A DNA stretch of 64,000 nt from Paenibacillus cellulositrophicus (GCF_009363095.1 NZ_CP045295.1:4142001-4206000); one strand, 5' to 3'; positions 27,152-35,630 are shown, numbered from the stretch's first letter. The notes: generated by a model not told the origin, from the sequence alone. Numbers and translations: made by a program.

Positions 27152-28174
27152 ATGATCAAGCTGAGCATATTGGATCAATCAACGATATCGGAAGGCAGCA
27201 ATCCGGTGGAAGCGCTGGCCCAGACAGCGGCCATGGCCCAGGAAGCCGAACGGCTCGGATACCATCGTTTTTGGGTATCGGAGCATCATTTTTCCCCGAA
27301 CCTTGCCGGCTCCAGTCCGGAAGTGCTGATCTCCCATCTGGCGGCGAAGACGTCGACGCTCCGGGTTGGATCGGGCGGCGTGATGCTGCCTCACTACAGC
27401 TCTTACAAGGTGGCGGAGAACTTCCGGCTCTTGGAAGGCCTCTATCCGGGCAGAATCGACCTGGGGCTCGGACGTGCGCCGGGCGGCATGCCTTTGGCCA
27501 CCCGTGCCCTTCAGGAAGGGAAGATGCGCGGCGAGGACCGCTACGCCGATCAAATCGACGACTTAATCGCCTATTTGACGGATTCCCTGAGTCCGGAACA
27601 CCCTTTTGCGGGCCTTCTGGCCACGCCGATGGTCCAGACCGTTCCGGAAATGTGGCTGCTTGGCTCCAGCGGGGGCAGCGCCGGAATTGCCGCCATGCAG
27701 GGAACCGGCTTTGCTTTCGCCCAGTTTATCAACGGTTCCGGCGGCAGTGATGTGATGCGCTGGTACCAGGAGCATTTTCAGCCGTCGGCCATTTTTGACA
27801 AGCCCCAGTCCCTGGTGGCCATCTTTGCCGTATGCGCAGAGACGGAGGAGGAAGCGAACCGGATTGCGTCCAGCATGGATCTCTCGCTCATTTTATTGGA
27901 AAAGGGCGGATCGTCTGGAGGCACTCCGTCGGTGGAGAAAGCGCTGGAATATCCGTATTCGCGGTACGACCGAATCCGGATTGAGGAGAACCGCAAGCGG
28001 ATGGTCGTCGGTTCCCCGCAGCAGGTGAAGCGCAGGATTGAAGAGCTGTGCGAGGAATACAATGCCGATGAGGTGATGATCGCCAGCATTACCCATCGTT
28101 TTGAGGATAAGCTGCAGTCCTTCCGGCTGATCGCCGAAGCGTTCGGACTTCCGGCGGACGCCGCCGGACGATAA
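27152..28174 (+). CDS. Luciferase-like flavin-dependent monooxygenase (MsnO8-type)
   Basis: A 340-residue LLM-class protein: IKLSILDQSTISEGSNP at the N-terminus, RFWVSEHHFSPNLAGSSPEVL, and RIDLGLGRAPGG are typical of the luciferase-like monooxygenase superfamily that uses FMNH2. The best fit is the MsnO8 subgroup of unknown substrate found widely in bacteria. GAAAGG lies upstream of the ATG; a TATAAT box at 27052-27057 may be its -10 element. It is flanked by terminators of the helicase and the bicupin, so it is probably a single-gene unit. Confidence 0.9.
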   Translation: MIKLSILDQSTISEGSNPVEALAQTAAMAQEAERLGYHRFWVSEHHFSPNLAGSSPEVLISHLAAKTSTLRVGSGGVMLPHYSSYKVAENFRLLEGLYPGRIDLGLGRAPGGMPLATRALQEGKMRGEDRYADQIDDLIAYLTDSLSPEHPFAGLLATPMVQTVPEMWLLGSSGGSAGIAAMQGTGFAFAQFINGSGGSDVMRWYQEHFQPSAIFDKPQSLVAIFAVCAETEEEANRIASSMDLSLILLEKGGSSGGTPSVEKALEYPYSRYDRIRIEENRKRMVVGSPQQVKRRIEELCEEYNADEVMIASITHRFEDKLQSFRLIAEAFGLPADAAGR

Positions 28175-28307
28175 CAGAACGAACAGGCGAAATTAGAATA
28201 ACGTTTAGAGACTTATTTTCATAGGAGACGGAACGCGTTTAGCGTTAACTTTTCTCGCGGTATCAAGAAAGCCAAGTTTTCGAAGCTTATACCTTCTTAT
28301 ATCTAGT

Positions 28308-28353
28308 AAAAAGACGGCCCCCTGGATGTTACCCGTCCGGGGCGCCGTCTTTT
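28308..28353 (-). terminator. Terminator of the bicupin gene
   Basis: On the minus strand AAAAGACGGCGCCCC and GGGGGCCGTCTTTTT form a long stem ending in five T. The proximal arm lies inside the last codons of the gene. Confidence 0.9.
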
Positions 28354-29540
28354 GGCTTCGTGTAGGTGAAGCCGGGGTACTTGACTACAGGCGATTTTTC
28401 CTTGCGCAGCGCATCCAGCAGATCGGACCCGACGTTCAGGTTTTCCGCCACCAGCTCCCGCGGTGTCAAGGCCATCCACTGGTTCAATGACACATCCGCG
28501 AACCGGTCGCTTTTGAACATTTCCAAAAACCAGAGGCTGTCTGTTCCGGTATTCTGGATATAGTGTCCGAAGGCGAACGGCACATAGCCGACGTCGCCCG
28601 CGCGAACGTTGAACGTACGGGCCTTGCCGCCACCGGCGAATACGGTCATTCTGCCTTGGCCGGTAAGGTAATATTGCCATTCGTCCTGATTCGGATGCCA
28701 GTGCATCTCCCTCATTCCGCCGGGTTTGATTTCCACCAGTGCCGCCGCTACGGTGCGCGAGATCGGGAAATTGGACGAATCTACGATCCGCACGCTGCCG
28801 CCGGATGTGATGATCGGAGGCTGCGCGAGCAGGCGGTGCGTAAAGGTTTGGGGCACCTCCCCGTAGGGCGAGGTTACCTTTTGGCCGTCCAGTGGACCGG
28901 GAACGGGTTCCTGCTCGATGTAAACCTGGCTGGGAGGGATGCCTGCAAACGCGCTTTCCGGAACGCCGAAATTGGCTGAGAGCACCTCCTTGGGCGTGTG
29001 GGCGAACCAGTCGGAGATGCTGAGGGTATTCAGATCGGAGAAATGTCCGTCGTCAAAAACAAGCAAAAACTCGCAGCCTTCCTCCAGCCCTTGGATGGAA
29101 TGGGGGATGCCTGGCGGGAAATACCAGAGATCTCCGGGACCCACATCGGCAATGAAATTGCGCCCGTTTTGGTCCACCGCCGTAATGCGTGCCCTGCCGA
29201 GCAGCATAAAGGACCATTCGGCCTGCTGGTGCCAGTGGAGCTCACGCAGGCCGCCAGGGGTGAGCCGCATGTTGACGCCGGCCAGCGTGGTTGCGATGGG
29301 CAGCTCGCGAACCGTCACTTCCCTGGACCATCCGCCTTCATTAAGCTGCATGTGCGTATCGGAGAAGGAAAATTTTAAATTGGGTATCAGCCCGTTATCG
29401 GTCTTCGGGGGAACGAGCATGTCGGGATTCTCCATGTCCCGAAGCACGTCGCGCGGCCCCTCGTCGGTCGCCCCTTCGCGGCCGCGGATCGGCTGGGGAA
29501 TCCGCCTGCCCGACTCCGGCCGATTGGATGAATGATTCAT
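28329..29540 (-). CDS. Oxalate decarboxylase family bicupin
   Basis: A 403-residue protein with two cupin domains, each with the manganese-ligand pattern (LHWHQQAEW then GIPHSIQ in the first; MHWHPNQDEW then FAFGHYIQN in the second). Overall it fits OxdC/OxdD, which convert oxalate to formate and carbon dioxide with Mn and oxygen. The active-site lid, SENST in B. subtilis OxdC with catalytic Glu162, reads SDLNT here (residues 168-172), so the key glutamate is replaced by Asp169. Activity may therefore be altered or shifted towards oxidase or another substrate. No signal peptide is present. It is divergent from yjdF and has its own terminator. Confidence 0.9.
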   Translation of the reverse strand: MNHSSNRPESGRRIPQPIRGREGATDEGPRDVLRDMENPDMLVPPKTDNGLIPNLKFSFSDTHMQLNEGGWSREVTVRELPIATTLAGVNMRLTPGGLRELHWHQQAEWSFMLLGRARITAVDQNGRNFIADVGPGDLWYFPPGIPHSIQGLEEGCEFLLVFDDGHFSDLNTLSISDWFAHTPKEVLSANFGVPESAFAGIPPSQVYIEQEPVPGPLDGQKVTSPYGEVPQTFTHRLLAQPPIITSGGSVRIVDSSNFPISRTVAAALVEIKPGGMREMHWHPNQDEWQYYLTGQGRMTVFAGGGKARTFNVRAGDVGYVPFAFGHYIQNTGTDSLWFLEMFKSDRFADVSLNQWMALTPRELVAENLNVGSDLLDALRKEKSPVVKYPGFTYTKPKDGAPDG

Positions 29541-29655
29541 GCGTATGGCCCCTTTTCAGCAGTAATCATGCTTTTAGCTATAGGAAAGTATATGAACCGC
29601 CGCATGCCGATATGAGGCTTATTCCCGGCTTCATTGGATTCGCTTGGGGCCGGAC

Positions 29656-29683
29656 TTGCATCACGGCCGCTTTGGAGTATCAT
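29656..29683 (+). promoter_or_regulatory. Promoter candidate for the yjdF leader
   Basis: TTGCAT and TATCAT with a 16-bp spacer, placing the start of transcription near 29690 and giving a leader of about 150 nt. Confidence 0.45.
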
Positions 29684-29724
29684 GGAAAGTGGATCGTAAA
29701 ATCACAGCCCGGTCGGTAGTCCGC

Positions 29725-29838
29725 GGCGCATGTACAGAGGCAGAGGGCGATTCGCCAGCACTGCCTCCCGGATCACATGTCAGTAACCTTCCCCCCTCGG
29801 GATGTCCCTCGGTCCGATTTATACAGAGGGGGAATACT
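29725..29838 (+). ncRNA. Candidate yjdF riboswitch
   Basis: The leader of yjdF shows nested helices: CATGT (29729-29733) with ACATG (29775-29779), GAGGCAG (29737-29743) with CTGCCTC (29761-29767), and GGCG (29746-29749) with CGCC (29753-29756). Downstream, CCCCCTC (29792-29798) can pair with GAGGGGG (29826-29832), which is the ribosome binding site; CCCTC (29806-29810) offers a competing partner for the same bases. yjdF genes are known to be controlled by the azaaromatic-binding yjdF riboswitch. The gene context and a switchable SD-blocking helix support this; a covariance-model match has not been done. Confidence 0.65.
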
Positions 29839-29839
29839 G

Positions 29840-30250
29840 GTGAAACTCACGGTATTTTTTGAAGATCCTTATTGGGTCGGCGTCGTCGAAGTTCAGGAAG
29901 CAGACGGGCTTAAGGCAGGCCGTCACGTCTTTGGTGCCGAGCCGTCTTTGCAGGAAGTGTGGGAATACGTTATGAACGATCTTCCCGCGCTGGTGGAGCG
30001 TTTATCCTGCAGCGTCCCGGCCGCGCGGCTGCCTGTGAAGTCGGTCAATCCCAAGCGGCTTGCCCGGCAGGCGGCGAAGGAGTCTCGCTCCCGCGGCGTC
30101 AGCACCCAGAGCCAGGAGGCGCTTCGCCTGGAGCTGGAGAAGTCAAAGAAGCAGCGCGCCTGCCGAAGCAGGGAACAGCGGGAAGCCCTGGCCGCTTACA
30201 AGCGGGAGATCGCCGTAAGGAAGGCCAAGGCCAAGCATCGGGGTAAATAG
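29840..30250 (+). CDS. yjdF: YjdF family protein (DUF2992)
   Basis: A 136-residue protein beginning KLTVFFEDPYWVGVVEVQE, the conserved YjdF N-terminus, with a middle SVNPKRLARQAAKESR motif and a Lys/Arg-rich helical C-terminus (AVRKAKAKHRGK). Its function is unknown; its usual control by an azaaromatic-sensing riboswitch suggests a role in handling toxic or signalling heterocycles. The GTG start at 29840 has GAGGGGGA 6 bases upstream. A longer frame from 29777 would run through the structured leader and is unlikely. The next gene, glutathione peroxidase, starts 45 bp later. Confidence 0.9.
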   Translation: MKLTVFFEDPYWVGVVEVQEADGLKAGRHVFGAEPSLQEVWEYVMNDLPALVERLSCSVPAARLPVKSVNPKRLARQAAKESRSRGVSTQSQEALRLELEKSKKQRACRSREQREALAAYKREIAVRKAKAKHRGK

Positions 30251-30295
30251 CAGCAGAATACCAATTCTATATGAAGGATAGAAAGGGGTAATCAC

Positions 30296-30769
30296 ATGTC
30301 CGTGTACCAATTCACAGCAGCCAAGACCTCTGGTCAAGAGGTGTCTCTTCAGGATTATGAAGGTAAAGTGCTGGTCATCGCCAATACGGCAAGCCAATGC
30401 GGATTAACGCCGCAGTATGGCGACCTGCAGAAGCTGTATGACCAGTTCAAGGCACAGGGGCTCGAAATCCTTGGATTTCCCTGCAACCAGTTCGGAGGAC
30501 AGGAGCCGGGTACCAGTGAAGAAGCCGCATCGTTCTGTCAGCTGAATTATGGCGTTCAATTCCCGGTATTCGCCAAAGTGGAAGTGAACGGAGAAGGGGC
30601 TCATCCGCTCTTTCAATATTTGAAACAGCAGCAGCCGGGGCCCGAAGACGGCGAGATTCAATGGAACTTTACGAAGTTTCTGGTGAACCGGCAGGGAGAA
30701 GTGGTTGCCCGCTTTGAGCCGAAGGAGTCGCCTGAGGCCATGACGGAAGCCATTCGCGGTTTGTTGTAA
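30296..30769 (+). CDS. bsaA: Glutathione peroxidase family thiol peroxidase
   Basis: A 157-residue GPx-fold protein with the active-site motif NTASQCGLTPQY carrying the peroxidatic Cys (residue 37), the conserved LGFPCNQFGGQEPG loop and WNFTKFLV with the Trp-Asn-Phe triad. Bacterial members use thioredoxin more often than glutathione to reduce peroxides. GAAAGGGG precedes the ATG. It sits 45 bp after yjdF and may share its transcript, and is closed by a strong terminator. The symbol follows the Bacillus/Staphylococcus homologue. Confidence 0.93.
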   Translation: MSVYQFTAAKTSGQEVSLQDYEGKVLVIANTASQCGLTPQYGDLQKLYDQFKAQGLEILGFPCNQFGGQEPGTSEEAASFCQLNYGVQFPVFAKVEVNGEGAHPLFQYLKQQQPGPEDGEIQWNFTKFLVNRQGEVVARFEPKESPEAMTEAIRGLL

Positions 30770-30819
30770 AATGCCGTGAAGCATCCTGGAAGGGATACGA
30801 ACCGATAATATCTTGAAAA

Positions 30820-30853
30820 AAAGGTCTGTCCCGAAAACGGGACAGACCTTTTT
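30820..30853 (+). terminator. Terminator after glutathione peroxidase
   Basis: AAGGTCTGTCCC, loop GAAAAC, GGGACAGACCTT and a T-run: a perfect 12-bp stem. Confidence 0.95.
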
Positions 30854-30854
30854 G

Positions 30855-31076
30855 ATAATATCAGAATGTATAAACTCCATAGCCATTGCTTCCTGATATT
30901 GCAAGAAAAACTTCCTTTAAACGCGGTCTATCTTCTTTGAAGGTACGTCGATAGACGTTTTTTTTATAATATCAGAAAGTATAGACTCCATAGCCTTTGC
31001 TTCCTGATATTGCAGGAAAAACTTCCTTTAAACGCGGTCCGTCTTCTTTGAGGGTACGCCGATAGACGTTTTCTTA
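30855..31076. repeat. Tandem direct duplication of a 111-bp element
   Basis: Copy 1 is 30855-30965 and copy 2 is 30966-31076; they differ at about 8 positions outside the T-rich ends. Each copy holds AATATCAG and its complement CTGATATT about 25 bp apart. Copy 1 also ends in GTCTATC...GATAGAC followed by a run of eight or more T, resembling a terminator; the same stem is partly disrupted in copy 2, whose end can instead fold GACGT/ACGTC. There is no ORF. It could be a duplicated small RNA gene or an intergenic repeat family. Confidence 0.85.
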
Positions 31077-31144
31077 CGTCTCCGGCGCCATCCCGGAGTT
31101 GAAGTACGGATAACCGTGTTCTTGCTGCATCCCACAAACGGAGG

Positions 31145-31792
31145 TTACTGCGGAACGCTGCCGTTTAATCCCTTCAAGGCTTCCTCCACCGGGGTATCGC
31201 CTTCAAGCAGGTCGAACGACTGGTTATGGGTCTGCCGGATTTGCAGCGCCGCGAGAACAGCTGCGGCCACATCATCTCTGGATACCCGGCCGTGACGCTG
31301 CAGCTCCGGAGCGGCATGCACCTTGCCTTTGCCCGGCTCGTTTGTCAGCCCGCCCGGACGGATAATCGTATAGCTCAGTCCGCTTTCCTCCAGGATGGTC
31401 TCGGCCTTGCGTTTGGCCATCAGGAAGGGCTTCAGGAAGGAAGGCATGGCGTCCGGATCCTTGGTGCCCATAGAGCTGATCAGCACAAACCGCGGAATTT
31501 GCTCCAGCACGCTCTGCTCAATGAGCCGAACGGTTCCGACATGGTCCACATGCTCCGGATCACCCGAGGTGCCGGCCCCTGCGGCGCAGACGACGATGTC
31601 CGCTCCTTTCATACCGTCGGAGAAAGCTCCCGACAAGTCTCCAAGATAACCCTTGGCTCCTGTGGATTCCAGATCCCGGAGGTGGTCTTCTTTACGGACC
31701 AGCCCTCTCACGTCATAACCTGCCTCAACCAGCTTCGATACGATTCTGCGCCCGGTCTGGCCGTTTGCGCCTGCCACAAAAACGGTTGTCAT
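31145..31792 (-). CDS. NAD(P)-binding NmrA/SDR-a5-like protein
   Basis: A 215-residue Rossmann-fold protein of the atypical SDR group: TTVFVAGANGQTGRRIVSKL gives the dinucleotide-binding GxxGxxG, followed by DIVVCAAGAGTSGDPEHVD and FVLISSMGTKD. It resembles B. subtilis YhfK/YwnB-type proteins that bind NAD(P)H and may act as redox sensors or reductases. The usual Tyr-x3-Lys catalytic pair is not evident. It is a single-gene unit with an upstream region containing a large inverted repeat. Confidence 0.88.
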   Translation of the reverse strand: MTTVFVAGANGQTGRRIVSKLVEAGYDVRGLVRKEDHLRDLESTGAKGYLGDLSGAFSDGMKGADIVVCAAGAGTSGDPEHVDHVGTVRLIEQSVLEQIPRFVLISSMGTKDPDAMPSFLKPFLMAKRKAETILEESGLSYTIIRPGGLTNEPGKGKVHAAPELQRHGRVSRDDVAAAVLAALQIRQTHNQSFDLLEGDTPVEEALKGLNGSVPQ

Positions 31793-32110
31793 TGTTGATC
31801 ACCTCTACGTATGCATTACCCCGATGTCCAGGGCGGGAACACAGGTTTTGATCGAATTCCAAAAATAAACAAATTCGCCAGGTCGGCGTCCGGGGGAACG
31901 AAACATCGACCTGGCGAATTCGGTTGGGAGTGGTCCATGATATATGGCATAGCAGGCAGGGCGAACACGGTTCGTCCACTCTATGCTCCTGTTCTTTTTA
32001 TACCCGGCGGGCGTGGGGTTGAAACAGATGCCTTATTTTTTCTTTTGCGGATTTTGCCGGCTCGCTTTAAGATAGAAATACAAGCATATACAGACTTCAT
32101 ATAGAGGGAG
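31793..32110. other. Divergent intergenic region between the NmrA-like and molybdoenzyme genes
   Basis: About 318 bp. Main feature is the 14-bp inverted repeat at 31872-31920. The right part (32030-32090) is AT-rich and probably contains the molybdoenzyme promoter, but I cannot fix the hexamers. Confidence 0.5.
31872..31920. repeat. Perfect 14-bp inverted repeat
   Basis: AATTCGCCAGGTCG (31872-31885) and CGACCTGGCGAATT (31907-31920) with a 21-base loop. Read on the minus strand it is followed by a T-rich stretch, so it could be a leader terminator of the NmrA-like gene. On the plus strand there is no T-run. Alternatively it is an operator for either divergent gene. Confidence 0.7.
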
Positions 32111-34189
32111 ATGGAGCGGGAGATGATCGAGCAAGAGAACGGCGTTTTTCCTGCGGTGTGCCCGCTGGACTGCCCGGATACCTGCGGCCTGCTGCTGCAC
32201 AAGGAGAACGGTAGAATCGTCAAAGTGACCGGCAACCCCGATCACCCGATTACTCAGGGTGCGATCTGCAATAAGGTAAGAAATATGACGGAGCGGGTTT
32301 ATCATCCGGACCGGGTGTTGTACCCGATGAAGCGGACGGGGCCCAAAGGGGAAGGCCAGTTTGAACGGATCACCTGGGACGAAGCGGTGACGGAAATTAC
32401 CCAGCGCTTTCGGGATATTATTTCGGAGCATGGCTCCGAAGCGATACTGCCTTACAGCTTCTACGGCAATATGGGCATTCTCAGCGTCGACGGCATGGAC
32501 CGGCGTTTCCTCAATGCGTTGGGTACAAGCCGTTTGGACCAAACGATATGCAACTCCGCCGGCGGCGCCGGCTGGAAATATACGATGGGCTTCGGCGGCG
32601 GGACAACGCCGGAGGATACTGAATACGCCGACCTGATTCTGGTCTGGGGCGGCAACATCATCAGCACGAACATGCACCAAGTCGTCATTGCGGAGAGAGC
32701 CCGCAAGCGCGGAGCCAAAGTGGTTGTCATCGACGTGCACCGCAACCGCACCGGCCAGTGGGCCGACTGGTTTATTCCGCTGTATCCCGGAACGGATACG
32801 GCGCTCGCACTGGGCATGATGCACATCCTGTTCCGCGACGGACTGACGGACAATGATTTTATGACCAAGTACACTGTCGGCCATGAGGAGCTGCGGGAGC
32901 ATGTGAAGGCGTACACCCCGGCCCGTGTATCCCAGATTACGGGCATTCCTGAGGAAGATATCGAGAAGCTGGCCCGTATGTACGGCGAGGCGGAAGCCGC
33001 CTACATCCACATCGGCAACGGGCTGCAGCATCATGACAACGGCGGCATGAACATCCGCAGCATCGCCTGCCTGCCGGCCCTGACCGGACACTGGCTGAAG
33101 CAGGGCGGAGGTGCCGCCAAGTCCAACGGCGGCTATAACGCGATGAACAGCGAAGCGCTGGAACGCCCGGATCTGCGGCCGAACCCGGAGGCGCGCAGCA
33201 TCAACATGAACCGGATCGGGGAAGCGCTGGCCATGACGGAGCAGCCGATCAAGGCGCTGCTTGTCTACTGCAGCAACCCGCTGGTCGTCGCGCCGGATAC
33301 GGCACGGGTTCAGGCCGGATTTGCCCGGGAGGACCTGTTTACGGTCGTGCATGACCTGTTTATGACCGATACGGCGAAATACGCCGATATCCTTCTGCCG
33401 GCGACCTCTTCCTTTGAGAGCACAGATTTGTTCGGCTCATACTGGCATCAATATGTTCAGATCCAGGAGCCGGTCATTCCCGCGCAGGGCGAGAGCAAAA
33501 GCAATGTGGAGCTGTTCTCCCTGCTGGGCCGGGCAATGGGCTTTGATGAAGAGGCCTTCTCCCAGACGGAGGAGCAGATGATCGAGGCGGCGCTGGATTA
33601 TCCGGACAATCCCTATCTGAACGGAGTAACCTTGGAGTCGCTGAAGGAGCAGCGCTTCGTCAAGCTCGACATGACGCCGAAGCAGCACTATTTGGACCGG
33701 CTGCCGACCCCTTCAGGCAAAATCGAGCTGTATTCCGAAGCGATGAAGCAGGCAGGATTGCCGCCGCTGCCGGAGTATGTCCCGCTGAAGGAAGGCTACG
33801 ACGGTCAGCGCCGTCCTGCGGCAGGAGAGAGCTTCCCGCTCATGTTCATTTCGCCGCCGAACCACAATTTCCTGAACTCCACCTTCGCCAATGTGGAAAA
33901 GCATCAGAAGCTGGAGAAGGAGCCGATGCTGCAGATCCATCCGGAAGACGCCGCTGCTCGCGGCATTACCGACGGGGATCCCGTCTGCGTATACAACGAG
34001 CGGGGACAGTATGAGCTGAAAGCCGTGGTCACGGATAAAATGCTTCCCGGCACTGTCGTAAGCCAGGGATTGTGGTGGGCAAAGAACGGCCGCAGGCAGC
34101 GGGCCAACGCCTTGACGCCTGACCGCCTGGCCGACATGGGCGGCGGAGCCACGTTCTTCTCGACCACTGTCGAAGTAAAGCGTCAGTGA
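32111..34189 (+). CDS. Molybdopterin-dependent oxidoreductase (DMSO reductase family, YoaE-like)
   Basis: A 692-residue bis-MGD enzyme. An N-terminal [4Fe-4S] site is formed by C17-x3-C21-x3-C25-x27-C53 (CPLDCPDTCG and GAICNK), then the molybdopterin oxidoreductase domain and a C-terminal dinucleotide-binding domain (MLQIHPEDAAARGITDGDPV). There is no twin-arginine signal, so it is cytoplasmic. It most resembles B. subtilis YoaE and stand-alone formate-dehydrogenase-like enzymes of unknown substrate. The Mo-ligand residue is not certain. ATG 32111 has a close GAGGGAG; ATG 32123 is an alternative start. MobA and a MOSC protein occur further right in the window. Confidence 0.9.
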   Translation: MEREMIEQENGVFPAVCPLDCPDTCGLLLHKENGRIVKVTGNPDHPITQGAICNKVRNMTERVYHPDRVLYPMKRTGPKGEGQFERITWDEAVTEITQRFRDIISEHGSEAILPYSFYGNMGILSVDGMDRRFLNALGTSRLDQTICNSAGGAGWKYTMGFGGGTTPEDTEYADLILVWGGNIISTNMHQVVIAERARKRGAKVVVIDVHRNRTGQWADWFIPLYPGTDTALALGMMHILFRDGLTDNDFMTKYTVGHEELREHVKAYTPARVSQITGIPEEDIEKLARMYGEAEAAYIHIGNGLQHHDNGGMNIRSIACLPALTGHWLKQGGGAAKSNGGYNAMNSEALERPDLRPNPEARSINMNRIGEALAMTEQPIKALLVYCSNPLVVAPDTARVQAGFAREDLFTVVHDLFMTDTAKYADILLPATSSFESTDLFGSYWHQYVQIQEPVIPAQGESKSNVELFSLLGRAMGFDEEAFSQTEEQMIEAALDYPDNPYLNGVTLESLKEQRFVKLDMTPKQHYLDRLPTPSGKIELYSEAMKQAGLPPLPEYVPLKEGYDGQRRPAAGESFPLMFISPPNHNFLNSTFANVEKHQKLEKEPMLQIHPEDAAARGITDGDPVCVYNERGQYELKAVVTDKMLPGTVVSQGLWWAKNGRRQRANALTPDRLADMGGGATFFSTTVEVKRQ

Positions 34190-34302
34190 AGGTCATTGCG
34201 GGATGACACAATATGATAGATACTGTCATGTGGGATGGCAGACATAACGATAGATTGCTACAGGTGTCAGCCGGCTTTACTTTTGGCGGACACCTGCCGG
34301 AG

Positions 34303-34327
34303 AGCCCCCTGGGGCTTTCTTTTTTTC
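34303..34327 (+). terminator. Terminator between the molybdoenzyme and the MFS gene
   Basis: AGCCCC/GGGGCT stem then a long T-run. A further hairpin AGGTGTC...GACACCT (34262-34295) lies just before it. Confidence 0.8.
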
Positions 34328-34403
34328 GTTCGTTATCTGCCGGTTTCAGAAGCCGGACATCTGCCCGGCCTCACCACATACCGCTGCACAGGAGATTCCT
34401 AAC

Positions 34404-35630
34404 ATGAAATTTCTGCAATCCTATCCAAGGGAAGTTCAAATATTTTTGGCGGCCAGCCTGATCAACTCGGCGGGCGGGTCGCTGATGTGGCCGCTCACCA
34501 CCATGTACGTGTTTGAGGAGCTGGGCCACTCGATGGCCGATGCCGGCCTGGTCATCATGGTCCAGGCGCTGGGCGGCATCATCGGCCAGCTGCTCGGCGG
34601 AGCGCTGTACCACCGGGTCGGGGTGAAGCGGCTCATCGTCGGGTCGCTTAGCCTGAATGCGCTTGGTCTGTTCGCCCTGCCTTTCATCAGCCCGTATTGG
34701 TATTTATACATGGCTCTGATGGGCTTTATCGGCTTCTGCAACGCCGTGTCCATGCCGGCGATCCAGGCGTTCATCGGCTACCGCTTCGCCGACCGGCGGG
34801 GCGAGCTGTTTAACGTCGTGTACGTCGCCAACAACATCGGCGTTGCCCTGGGGACGGCGCTGAGCGGATTCCTTGCGGATCTGTCCTACGACCTGACCTT
34901 TATTCTGAACGGGGTCACATCGGCGGTTTTCGCCATGTTTTTCCTGAATTATCTCAGCCGGCTCGATAAGGAGCAGGGGCCGGTTCATCTGCAGAAAAAG
35001 GACAAGCCCGAACGTGCCGAAGGTACCTGGTCCCTGCTCTGCAATACGAGGGTTTACCTGTTCATCGGCATCGGTTCCCTGTTCCTCTGGCTGGGGAACT
35101 CGATCTGGAACACAGGCGTGTCCCCGTTCATTATCTCCGAGGGCATGCCGAAGCGGGCCTATGGCTTCCTGTGGACGATGAACGGCATTCTCATTTTTGT
35201 CGCCCAGCCGTTGACAAGCCTGATCAAGCGCTGGTTCGCACGGACCTCGTCAGCCCAAATTACGGCCAGCGGCCTCTTTTATCTGGCGGCCTATCTTGTC
35301 ATTGCTGGTCTGCACAGTTATCCGGGAATGGTCATGGCTATGATCCTGGCGACGCTCGGAGAGATGCTGATCTCGCCGGCCATCCCGGCTTTTATTTCCG
35401 ATCACGCCTATAAGGCGGCTCCGTTCTATATCGGTTTGACCGGCGGAATGGGGGCCGTCGGAAGAATGGCAGGGCCCTATGTCATGGGAATACTGTATGA
35501 TAACGGAGGAATCATGCCGGTGACCTGGCTGGCGATTGGGGTAGCGGTGCTGTCGGTCGTGTTCTTTGTGACGCACGCGGTTCGCAACCGGCAGGCGGAG
35601 ATCGATCTGGCCGCATCCTTCGGAAGCTGA
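34404..35630 (+). CDS. MFS transporter, drug-exporter type
   Basis: A 408-residue protein with about 12 transmembrane helices and the MFS motif-A-like loop GGALYHRVGVKRLIVGS between helices 2 and 3. The first half matches the MFS_1 multidrug group (YttB/YdeG-like). AGGAGATTCCTAAC precedes the ATG. The neighbours are a molybdoenzyme behind a terminator and a GNAT acetyltransferase 60 bp downstream, with which it may form an operon. Substrate unknown. Confidence 0.88.
   Translation: MKFLQSYPREVQIFLAASLINSAGGSLMWPLTTMYVFEELGHSMADAGLVIMVQALGGIIGQLLGGALYHRVGVKRLIVGSLSLNALGLFALPFISPYWYLYMALMGFIGFCNAVSMPAIQAFIGYRFADRRGELFNVVYVANNIGVALGTALSGFLADLSYDLTFILNGVTSAVFAMFFLNYLSRLDKEQGPVHLQKKDKPERAEGTWSLLCNTRVYLFIGIGSLFLWLGNSIWNTGVSPFIISEGMPKRAYGFLWTMNGILIFVAQPLTSLIKRWFARTSSAQITASGLFYLAAYLVIAGLHSYPGMVMAMILATLGEMLISPAIPAFISDHAYKAAPFYIGLTGGMGAVGRMAGPYVMGILYDNGGIMPVTWLAIGVAVLSVVFFVTHAVRNRQAEIDLAASFGS

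Larger units (their letters stand above)
29541..29839. other. Divergent intergenic region between bicupin and yjdF
   Basis: Nearly 300 bp without a gene. The bicupin side (29541-29600) is AT-rich and should hold the minus-strand promoter. The right part holds a plus-strand promoter candidate and the structured yjdF leader. Confidence 0.6.
30770..31144. other. Gene-free region holding a terminator and the 111-bp tandem repeat
   Basis: 375 bp between convergent genes. After the tandem repeat a short hairpin CTCCGG...CCGGAG (about 31080-31099) lies beyond the end of the minus-strand gene but lacks a T-run. Confidence 0.7.

Noticed and set aside
31872..31920. Insertion-sequence terminal repeat
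   Set aside because: The arms are only 21 bp apart and enclose no transposase; no target duplication is seen.
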